This document shows positions 1 to 5,709 of a DNA stretch of 8,514 bases, piece after piece (positions within the stretch are counted from its first letter, which is position 1; each line of letters starts with the position of its first letter). A program made the translations under genes and the position numbers. Under the pieces are notes generated by a model. That model worked only from the letters and a program-made list of their open reading frames with translations. It was not told the DNA's origin and ran no database searches. Origin of the DNA: JAJRXG01 sp038523965 (lineage in GTDB: Bacteria; Bacteroidota; Bacteroidia; Chitinophagales; Saprospiraceae); NCBI GenBank assembly GCA_038523965.1, contig JBCBIX010000111.1:1-8514 (forward strand). Direction: 5' to 3'.

Positions 1-96
1 ATCACTTATCGGATCGATAGCTACAGTTATTAAGTCAATTCAGTATGAGGGATAATGACGGCCTATGTTGCGGTCTAAGTATAAAATCCGGCCACC
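1..96. other. Leader region upstream of the LipL32-like gene
   Basis: No gene can be called here. Two plus-strand frames are open from the window edge: one ends at the TAA at 31-33 (tail ITYRIDSYSY) and one at the TAA at 53-55. Either could be the last codons of an upstream gene, but ten to seventeen codons are too few to tell. The rest, up to the start at 97, presumably holds the promoter and leader of the following gene. A TATAAAAT run at 80-87 lies too close to the ATG to be a convincing -10 element, and I see no clear Bacteroidota-type TTG/TAnnTTTG pair. Confidence 0.3.
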
Positions 97-765
97 ATGC
101 GCAGCTTATTAATTCTCGTTGCACTTTGTAATGTTGTTTCAATTTCAAATGCTCAGAAAATTGGAAAATTTGGTAGTTCTGTAGAAAAGCGACTCGGACC
201 CAAAAAAATTCGTGTTCCATATACCGATGTCATCTCCTATCTCGGGTATGCAGAACCTGGATCTGAAGATGCGATCGTTGGTGGCAAAAAGTTCACCTAC
301 CTCTATGTCTGGGTCCCAGCGGTGGCCCCTGAATTAGGATTACGCATGGTGAGTCCAGCCAATGGCGACAAAGTCAAAGATCCTATCATGGCTCCGAACT
401 ATGAGGCGAACAAGGAGACCAAAGAATTCTTTGACACCTACATCACATTAGAGCGATCAGATATTACAAGTTTAGATGGCGTTACGGCAGAAGCGATAGC
501 TGCTGCTAATTGGATCATACTGGACTACAATGACGACACAAGCGAGTTGAAGGCGCAGCCGGATGGGCGAAAGTATAATTCGCTACTGCGATACAAAAGT
601 GATGCCGGCGATCCGCTTCGCGCCCTGACTGTGGGTCTATATCGCATTGGATTCACCACGTTCAAAAGGGGCGAGGTCAAAGGGACCTTCTTGGCACAGA
701 TCGGAGCTCCGGTGAAGCTGCTTGGCGTGATAATCACTCGAGATATCAATGAGCTGACTAAGTGA
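97..765 (+). CDS. LipL32-like secreted surface protein (non-lipidated)
   Basis: A 222-residue homologue of LipL32, the most abundant outer-membrane protein of pathogenic Leptospira, recognised by eye. Matching blocks include the VPYTDVISYLGYAEPG region (40-55), YLYVWVPAVAPELGLRMVSP (68-87), FFDTYITLER (111-120), KYNSLLRYK (159-167) and GLYRIGFTTFKRGEVKGTF (180-198); LipL32 has YLYVWIPAV, FDTWIRVER, KYNSL and GLYRISFTTYKPGEVKGSF at these places. D113/T114, the acidic cluster DYNDD (143-147) and Y160 fall where LipL32 binds calcium, as I recall its structure. The N-terminus is a signal peptide with likely signal-peptidase I cleavage after SNA (residue 19). The only early cysteine, C11, lies inside the hydrophobic core after VAL, so there is no lipobox. 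LipL32 itself is a lipoprotein of about 270 residues; this one is shorter, mainly in the poly-Asp loop and the C-terminal helix. The start is secure because an in-frame TAA lies at 82-84 and 97 is the first ATG after it. Family LipL32 binds extracellular matrix; the role here is unknown. Confidence 0.85.
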   Translation: MRSLLILVALCNVVSISNAQKIGKFGSSVEKRLGPKKIRVPYTDVISYLGYAEPGSEDAIVGGKKFTYLYVWVPAVAPELGLRMVSPANGDKVKDPIMAPNYEANKETKEFFDTYITLERSDITSLDGVTAEAIAAANWIILDYNDDTSELKAQPDGRKYNSLLRYKSDAGDPLRALTVGLYRIGFTTFKRGEVKGTFLAQIGAPVKLLGVIITRDINELTK

Positions 766-791
766 TCGGAACTTCGAGATCTTGGATCACT
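761..791. terminator. Inverted repeat spanning two convergent stop codons
   Basis: AGTGATC at 761-767 is repeated inverted as GATCACT at 785-791, a perfect 7-bp stem around a 17-nt spacer. The left arm contains the TGA of the LipL32-like gene (763-765) and the right arm contains the TGA of the ABC exporter on the other strand (787-789). With only 21 bp between the two genes, this is the only place for a shared bidirectional terminator. The long spacer and the lack of a T-run on either side make it a weak candidate. Confidence 0.3.
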
Positions 792-2622
792 GGTAACCCT
801 CGGCCTGCAGTGAGAAGAGCTCAGCATACAGTTGGTCATGCTTGAGTAGCTCATCATGGGTGCCAAGCTCTAAAATGCGGCCATCCTTCAATACCAAAAT
901 GCGGTCTGCCATTCGTACCGTGCTGAATCGATGGGAGATGATGACCGAGGTCTTGCCTTTGGTGAGACCTATAAACCGCTGGAATGCTTCATACTCAGCT
1001 CTGGCGTCGAGGGCAGACGTCGGTTCATCCAAGATGACGACCTCAGCTCCTTTCATGTAAGCCCTTGCAAGTGCGACCTTCTGCCATTGCCCTCCTGATA
1101 GATCGACTCCTCCTTTGAATCGGCGACCAAGTTGCTGATCATATTGATTAGGGAGTTCGGCGATGACTTCATCTGCGAGACTTTGTTCTGCAGACTGAAT
1201 GATGAGATCAAGCTTGTCGCGCTTAGATATCTCTCCCACAGCGATGTTCTCTTTGGCTGTGAAGCTGTATCTAAAAAAATCCTGAAAGATTACCCCAAAG
1301 AACTGCTGGTATTCTGCCTTTCTGAACGTACGAATGTCCTGCCCATCTAAAAGAATGCGTCCAGCAGTAGGCTCATAGAATCGAAGCAGGAGTTTAATCA
1401 ATGTTGTTTTGCCCGCACCATTTTGGCCTACGAAAGCCATCTTTTCGCCGGCCTTGAGTTCAAAACTGATATCCTGAAGAACATCATGATCCATACCAGG
1501 ATAGCGAAACGACACTTGCTCAAATTGGAATCCGACACGTACCTGAGATGGAAGTGCTAAGAGATGAGTATCGTCCTCGACGTCTACTTTGAGATCTATA
1601 AATTCAAAATAATCCTTGAGATACATCGAGCTCTCTGTAATCTTCGAAAATCGAGAGAACATCTGCTGCAGGTTAGATCTCAGTCGATTAAATGAGCCTG
1701 CCAAAAACGTCAACTCACCGATGCTCAACACCCCTGCCAGTACACGCAACAAAATGAAGACATACGCCCCATAATAGGCGAGACTACCCAGGATGTTGAA
1801 GAGATAGCCCCAAGCACTTCTGCGGATGGCGAGTCTCTTAGTCTCATGATAGTATCGATCGGCCAGTGTTCGAAATCGCTCTGCGATGTAGCTGCTCAGT
1901 CCAAACAGCTTGACCTCCTTGGCCGTCGTGTCACTGGCACCGATGTAGCGGAGATAGTCCAACTCTCGCCGCTCGGGTGACCACCGGAATGCTAAGCCAT
2001 AGGATTCTTTAGTGAATTTCAGTTCGTTAAGCAACGATGGAATTATCGCTAAGACCAAGAGGAGAATCAACCATGGTTCAAACACGATTAGACCGACAAT
2101 CAGAGATCCAATTGTAATTAGACTCTGCAATTGGCTGAGTATGTCAGAGAGTAAGGTGATTCGATTAGAAGTCTGGCGGCGAGCACGTTCTAATTTGTCA
2201 TAAAACTCAGCATCCTCGAGGTCCTGGAGGTCCATCTGGGCCGTCTTTTGGATAATCTGTACTGACGAGGCATTGGCATATAGATTTCCGACCAGTGTCG
2301 AGGTCAGGTTGATACTACGATTCAGTAGGTCAGAGATCAGGACAAGGGCCAATTCTATACCAACAAGCCACCAGAGAGATACCTGCGAAAGTGTAGGATC
2401 CGCAGCAAGTTCGATTACGGTATCGATGATCTCTTTGCCTACCCATAGGATTGCCACTGGCATGAATGCACTGAGTAGGCGAAGGACAACATTAGTCAAG
2501 AACATGAAGGGCGACGCTTCCCAAACACGTCTAAAGAATCTCGGCACGTATCTGAAGGAGGCCAGCGTAGATTCCTTATGCTTGGGAGTAGTAGGTAGTG
2601 GTCGTCTGAACGAGTCTGCCAT
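787..2622 (-). CDS. ABC exporter, fused permease and ATPase
   Basis: A complete half-transporter of the type IV ABC exporter fold (MsbA/lipid, drug or peptide exporter class), acting in the inner membrane as a dimer. Positions are counted from a GTG at 2628. The N-terminal half (about 40-330) carries the hydrophobic segments of a six-helix domain, clearest near 43-63, 86-102, 168-200 and 274-300. The ATPase half (about 365-605) is intact: Walker A GQNGAGKTT (401-409), Q-loop Q449, signature LSGGQ (510-514), Walker B VVILDEP (530-536), SALD D-loop and H-loop H566. The ATG at 2622 is chosen over the GTG at 2628 because it is only two codons in and gives a normal MADS start. No Shine-Dalgarno sequence is visible for either. 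It starts 34 bp from the divergent TPR-like gene and converges on the LipL32-like gene. The substrate cannot be inferred: no peptidase domain is fused and no partner exporter, precursor peptide or lipid gene lies next to it. Confidence 0.92.
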   Translation of the reverse strand: MADSFRRPLPTTPKHKESTLASFRYVPRFFRRVWEASPFMFLTNVVLRLLSAFMPVAILWVGKEIIDTVIELAADPTLSQVSLWWLVGIELALVLISDLLNRSINLTSTLVGNLYANASSVQIIQKTAQMDLQDLEDAEFYDKLERARRQTSNRITLLSDILSQLQSLITIGSLIVGLIVFEPWLILLLVLAIIPSLLNELKFTKESYGLAFRWSPERRELDYLRYIGASDTTAKEVKLFGLSSYIAERFRTLADRYYHETKRLAIRRSAWGYLFNILGSLAYYGAYVFILLRVLAGVLSIGELTFLAGSFNRLRSNLQQMFSRFSKITESSMYLKDYFEFIDLKVDVEDDTHLLALPSQVRVGFQFEQVSFRYPGMDHDVLQDISFELKAGEKMAFVGQNGAGKTTLIKLLLRFYEPTAGRILLDGQDIRTFRKAEYQQFFGVIFQDFFRYSFTAKENIAVGEISKRDKLDLIIQSAEQSLADEVIAELPNQYDQQLGRRFKGGVDLSGGQWQKVALARAYMKGAEVVILDEPTSALDARAEYEAFQRFIGLTKGKTSVIISHRFSTVRMADRILVLKDGRILELGTHDELLKHDQLYAELFSLQAEGYQ

Positions 2623-2656
2623 GATCACGAGATAGACTCAATGATAGACCAATTCT

Positions 2657-3217
2657 ATGCGGGTATTGGAACAACTTCAGAAATCGCCTAACTTTCTCAT
2701 TATGCATTGGAAAGAAGCCATTCGACCCCTCTTGTTTTCAACTATTTGTCTGATGCTGATCATATACATTGCCAGAGTTCACATCCTGGACAACCCTGTA
2801 TTTGGTCCTCCGACAGTGAAGTATGATCCTGATGTGGAGTGGGAACGGTACCTGACCAGACGCCAGGAACGCAATATTATCAAGATGAACCTCTCCTACA
2901 ACGAGCTGATGGCCAAGGGGAGCGAATACAGCGAAACTGGACGCTGGCGCAGAGCGGAGCGCTATTTCTATCATGCCAAAACCTTGTTCCCAGATCGAAT
3001 GTATCCTCGAACAAGTTTGTGCTATACCTATCTGCAGCGATGCCAGGATGATACCAGATTTTGCTCGTACGCGAAGCGAGAGATTTACTACGCATGGCAG
3101 TATTTGGATCATGCAGAGCCAAGCCAAGAGGCATACATCCGAGATCTGGCATCTCTTGTCGAGATGGGCGATCTACTCGATAAGCCAGAGAAAGAAGCCC
3201 TGGAAGCTATTTTCTGA
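2657..3217 (+). CDS. Membrane-anchored TPR-like protein, unknown function
   Basis: I do not recognise this 186-residue protein as a named family. Residues 24-39 form one hydrophobic membrane segment after a basic, amphipathic N-terminus, suggesting a single-pass anchor with the C-terminal part outside the cytoplasm. Residues 81-130 fit the tetratricopeptide pattern: a small/aromatic spacing (GSEYSETGRW), alanine at 100, aromatics at 103-105, A107 and P112, followed by the first helix of a second repeat. This suggests a small protein-binding scaffold. Three cysteines (C122, C129, C136) lie in the soluble part and could form disulfides or be incidental. The start is uncertain: the ATG at 2657 leaves only 28-34 bp to the divergent ABC exporter, while the ATG at 2702 (MHWKEAIR) still keeps the anchor and leaves room for a promoter. 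The stop is 98 bp before the FKBP gene. Confidence 0.7.
   Translation: MRVLEQLQKSPNFLIMHWKEAIRPLLFSTICLMLIIYIARVHILDNPVFGPPTVKYDPDVEWERYLTRRQERNIIKMNLSYNELMAKGSEYSETGRWRRAERYFYHAKTLFPDRMYPRTSLCYTYLQRCQDDTRFCSYAKREIYYAWQYLDHAEPSQEAYIRDLASLVEMGDLLDKPEKEALEAIF
2666..2696 (+). promoter_or_regulatory. Possible Bacteroidota-type promoter for the TPR-like gene
   Basis: TTG at 2666-2668, a 20-nt spacer, and TAACTTTC at 2689-2696 match the Bacteroidota primary sigma pattern (TTG near -33, TAnnTTTG near -7) with one mismatch in the -7 box. Transcription would then begin about 2700-2703, at the ATG at 2702, giving a leaderless or nearly leaderless message. If true, it rules out 2657 as the start. Such short motifs arise by chance, so the support is weak. 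Confidence 0.22.
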
Positions 3218-3224
3218 ACACTTG

Positions 3225-3260
3225 TCGTATGACCTACGATGTTCCTGATCTTCAGGATTT
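3225..3260 (+). terminator. Two small hairpins after the TPR-like gene
   Basis: A 5-bp stem (TCGTA 3225-3229, TACGA 3235-3239, 5-nt loop) is followed by a perfect 6-bp stem (TCCTGA 3243-3248, TCAGGA 3252-3257) with a 3-nt loop, then TTTCTC. The second has the form of a short intrinsic terminator, though its T-tract is poor. It would separate the TPR-like gene from the FKBP gene, whose promoter would then lie in about 3258-3315. Confidence 0.35.
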
Positions 3261-3315
3261 CTCATCGACATCCCACGGTTGAAAACGTTTCTTTTGCACC
3301 TCAACTATTGACATC

Positions 3316-3759
3316 ATGAAGATTCGTGTATTTCTACTCCTGATAGCCGCTATTGCAGTTACTTCTTGCGATAGCAATGACCCAGTCTCTAATCTGACTA
3401 ATGAAGAACAGATCTTAGAGTATTTGCAAGACAATAATATTACCGCCTCCAAGACCGATTCAGGTCTGTATTATGTCATCGATGAGCCAGGATCTGCAGA
3501 TCGTCCGTCGGCAACAAGCGTAGTGAGAGTCACCTATCGGGGATATATGCTCAATGGTGATCAGTTTGATGGTGGAACGATCGATATCTCTTTACAACAG
3601 GTTATTGCTGGATGGACCGAAGGAATCCAATTGTTTGGTCGTGGAGGTAGCGGGGCGCTATATATCCCATCTGATTTGGCTTATGGAAGTCGTGGAGCGG
3701 GTTCGATTCCACCATTTACGCCTATTGCATTTGATATCGAACTATTAGATTTCCAATAG
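3316..3759 (+). CDS. FKBP-type peptidyl-prolyl isomerase, lipoprotein
   Basis: A 147-residue FKBP fold protein that speeds cis-trans isomerisation of X-Pro bonds and assists folding of exported proteins. Residues 1-17 are a lipoprotein signal with lipobox VTSC and lipid-acceptor C18, so it is placed in the periplasm or outer membrane. A linker with a short helix (28-40) leads to the FKBP domain at about 66-147. Active-site positions known from human FKBP12 are largely kept: Y74 (VTYRGYM), F84/D85 (QFDGG), V96/I97 and W100 (VIAGWTEG), Y123 (LAYGSRG) and F139 (IAFDIELL). The residue aligned with FKBP12 H87 is alanine, common in bacterial relatives. The loop after FDGG is several residues shorter than usual. 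The length is that of a single-domain FKBP without the FkpA-type dimerisation region. It ends 3 bp from the convergent DUF1905/OmdA gene. The start at 3316 gives the full signal peptide at once. Confidence 0.93.
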   Translation: MKIRVFLLLIAAIAVTSCDSNDPVSNLTNEEQILEYLQDNNITASKTDSGLYYVIDEPGSADRPSATSVVRVTYRGYMLNGDQFDGGTIDISLQQVIAGWTEGIQLFGRGGSGALYIPSDLAYGSRGAGSIPPFTPIAFDIELLDFQ

Positions 3760-3783
3760 TGCTCATCTGAGCATTCCTTTCTT
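3760..3783 (+). terminator. Intrinsic terminator of the FKBP gene
   Basis: TGCTCA at 3760-3765 pairs with TGAGCA at 3768-3773, and the stem can be extended outward by a G-T and an A-T pair. In practice this is a 5-7 bp stem with a 4-nt loop. It is followed by TTCCTTTCTT (3774-3783), a T-rich tail on the plus strand. It begins right after the FKBP stop (3757-3759) and includes the stop codon of the convergent gene (3763-3765). The minus-strand side lacks a T-run, so it probably acts mainly on FKBP transcription. Confidence 0.5.
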
Positions 3784-4290
3784 GTCTTTGAAGTCTTGAC
3801 TTAGGATTTTAAAATCCAATTTGCCTCGTTGCTCTTGAAGGTGTTCCATGATAATCAGGGCCTTCTCAACCCGCAGTTGTGGACTTTTAATTTTGTTCAC
3901 TGCATACAGCAGTGCTCGCCGTTTGCCTGGTGTAAGTGCATGAAAGTAGTTGTCAAATACTGGATCCTGAACGAATAGTTCTAACATTTCTTCAGGGGCT
4001 TCGATACCATAGTCGCTTTCGTCTTTGTAAAATCTGATCGTTGCCATGTCGCCATCAGCTAACCCTGATTTAGCTCTGAGTTCTTTATTGACAATGATGT
4101 AATATGTCCCATCGCCGGCGGGAAGCAAGCCGCTGTGTATTGGGTCGAGATCATTGATGGTGCAGAGACATCGTTTGATGTTGTTCTCCTTGAAATTCTG
4201 AACGATCTCATCTGGCACTTTGAAATGATAGTAGTAGATCTTATTGATAAACCGATGAAGTGGAGCTTCGAAGCTCGCTAATTGTTCCAT
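3763..4290 (-). CDS. DUF1905/OmdA domain protein (YdeI-like)
   Basis: A predicted cytoplasmic protein of 175 residues from the ATG at 4290. The first part (about 8-100) has the small beta-rich pattern of DUF1905, with strands such as YYYHFKVP, KRCLCTIN, GTYYIIVNKELR and DMATIRFYKD. The second part (about 108-160) is helical, with the ALTPGKRRALLYAVNKIKS stretch typical of the YdeI/OmpD-associated (OmdA) family. The family is linked to stress or bacteriocin tolerance in some annotations, but its biochemistry is not settled, and no function is claimed here. A TTG at 4308 would add six residues. The ATG is preferred because it leaves only a 13-nt overlap with the sulfatase end and has a GGAAAAAG purine run just upstream. 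The overlap implies translational coupling to the sulfatase, which is odd because one protein is exported and this one has no signal peptide. Confidence 0.8.
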   Translation of the reverse strand: MEQLASFEAPLHRFINKIYYYHFKVPDEIVQNFKENNIKRCLCTINDLDPIHSGLLPAGDGTYYIIVNKELRAKSGLADGDMATIRFYKDESDYGIEAPEEMLELFVQDPVFDNYFHALTPGKRRALLYAVNKIKSPQLRVEKALIIMEHLQEQRGKLDFKILSQDFKDKKGMLR

Positions 4291-5684
4291 TTGCTTGTCT
4301 TTTTCCAATATTCTGTGCCTTCGCCATGTCGGTCGCGTAGATGAGTATAATGGCTATAATCAGGCGCTGTCTGATACACTTGCCGATCTACCATCGGGCC
4401 CAATGAGTCGATGGCGGACTCTAATTCTTGGATCATTTCCTGGATGATCAGGGGTTCTTGATCGGCCAAGTTCTTCTGTTCCCCTGGATCTTCACGCATG
4501 TTAAATAGGAGTGTATCATGAGAAGGGACGACATGCCTCCCCGGTGATCCTTGGTTAGCAGTCCAGGGTAGTTTGATCTTATAATCACCGTCTCGATAGG
4601 CTTGAGCTTCTCCATCTAATCCAAAGAAAATCACAGCATCATCCTCACGTGGAGCACCACTGATTAGTACCTCTGTAATATCAATACCATCTATCGGTCT
4701 ATCGTCTGGCAACGCCACATCCGCCATGGAGGCAAAAGTGGGCATCCAGTCCATCTGTGAAACAACACCTGAGTAAGTCTGACCTGCGGGTATGGAGCCC
4801 GACCACATGGCAACAGTAGGCACACGCATTCCACCATCAAATGTGAACTGCTTTCCCTCTCTGAGCTCTCCCGCGGATCCACCATGATCTTCCATGACAA
4901 TCCAAGGCCCATTGTCACTGGAGAAGACGATGACCGTATTCTCTAAAAGCTCCTCGGCTTCTAATTTTTCTATAATCTTACCTACACTCCAATCCAATTC
5001 TTGAATCACGTCACCATATAGGCCACGATTCGAACTTCCCAGAAAGTCATCTGAGGCGTAGATAGGCACATGTGGCATGTTGTGAGCCACGTACAAGTAG
5101 AATGGCCTTGATTTGTGTTGATCGATAAACTCAACTGATTCTTCAGTATATCTCTTTATCATCTGAGACTGGTCTACAGTATACTCCTCCATGGCATTGT
5201 CACGCATATAAAATACACTTGCCATATCATTCGAATAAGGGATACCGAAATAGGAGTCAAATCCTTGCTGGAGTGGTGCATGATCATACATGTGTCCGAG
5301 ATGCCATTTGCCTACACATCCGGTGGCATATCCATCTGCCTGGAGTAATTCTGCGATGGTGATCTCTTCGGCTGGCATACCCGAGAAACTCTGAGGGAAG
5401 TATACCCCATGTAAACCCCACCGCTGTGGATATCGACCTGTCAGGAGGGCTGCTCTGGAGGGACTACACACCGATGATGCACTATAAAAATCTGTAAATC
5501 GAATGCCTTGAGCTGCTATGCGATCGATATGTGGAGTTTTAATATCGGTGGCTCCATAACATCCCAGATCCCCATATCCCAGATCATCTGCGAATATGAA
5601 TACGAAGTTGGGCTGCTGCTTTTTCTCCTGATGACAAGCCACTACACATAGGATGGATGCCCATAAGAATGCCAGCTTTTTCAT
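4278..5684 (-). CDS. Lipoprotein sulfatase (formylglycine-dependent, arylsulfatase family)
   Basis: Hydrolyses a sulfate ester, probably on a sulfated glycan or small aryl/sugar sulfate. Counting from the ATG at 5684 (468 residues), residues 1-16 are a lipoprotein signal (MKKLAFLWASILCVVAC) with C17 as lipid acceptor. The metal-binding start FVFIFADDLGYGD places the calcium aspartates at 33-34. CSPSR at 73-77 is the class I signature whose cysteine is converted to formylglycine, so an anaerobic or aerobic maturase must be encoded elsewhere. Further catalytic positions are visible: GKWHLGH (K126, H128), H205 in HNMPHVP, the second metal pair DN at 257-258 and K278 in ELREGKQFTFDGG. The C-terminal part carries the usual YRDGDYKI and LFNMREDPGEQKNL segments. 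Length and motifs are complete. An ATG at 5711 would add nine residues before the signal peptide and overlap the divergent gene, so 5684 is chosen. The substrate subfamily cannot be read from sequence alone. Confidence 0.93.
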   Translation of the reverse strand: MKKLAFLWASILCVVACHQEKKQQPNFVFIFADDLGYGDLGCYGATDIKTPHIDRIAAQGIRFTDFYSASSVCSPSRAALLTGRYPQRWGLHGVYFPQSFSGMPAEEITIAELLQADGYATGCVGKWHLGHMYDHAPLQQGFDSYFGIPYSNDMASVFYMRDNAMEEYTVDQSQMIKRYTEESVEFIDQHKSRPFYLYVAHNMPHVPIYASDDFLGSSNRGLYGDVIQELDWSVGKIIEKLEAEELLENTVIVFSSDNGPWIVMEDHGGSAGELREGKQFTFDGGMRVPTVAMWSGSIPAGQTYSGVVSQMDWMPTFASMADVALPDDRPIDGIDITEVLISGAPREDDAVIFFGLDGEAQAYRDGDYKIKLPWTANQGSPGRHVVPSHDTLLFNMREDPGEQKNLADQEPLIIQEMIQELESAIDSLGPMVDRQVYQTAPDYSHYTHLRDRHGEGTEYWKKTSKWNN

Positions 5685-5709
5685 ATTATCAGTGTTTAAG
5701 TAGAAGTCC

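Noticed and set aside
91..100. GCCACCATG at the start of the LipL32-like gene resembles a vertebrate Kozak sequence, raising the idea of a eukaryotic or engineered insert.
   Set aside because: All neighbouring genes are bacterial, there is no intron or vector sequence, and a nine-base match occurs easily by chance.
97..765. C11 in VALC read as a lipobox.
   Set aside because: Leucine directly before the cysteine is not allowed in normal lipoboxes and only ten residues precede it, too short for a lipoprotein signal.
1132..1350. Plus-strand open frame of 72 codons inside the ABC exporter.
   Set aside because: It lies opposite the conserved ATPase domain, has no recognisable domain and is explained as a shadow of the real gene.
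787..2628. ABC exporter as part of a bacteriocin or RiPP export cluster.
   Set aside because: No C39 peptidase domain, no modification enzyme and no small precursor frame with a leader-like sequence next to it; the nearby LipL32-like protein is far too large to be a precursor peptide.
2273..2635. Plus-strand open frame of 120 codons opposite the exporter N-terminus.
   Set aside because: It mirrors the membrane domain coding sequence, is rich in Arg/Ser as antisense frames often are, and overlaps the real start region.
3763..5684. Sulfatase and neighbours as part of a polysaccharide utilisation locus.
   Set aside because: No SusC/SusD pair, glycoside hydrolase or hybrid two-component regulator is visible in the window.
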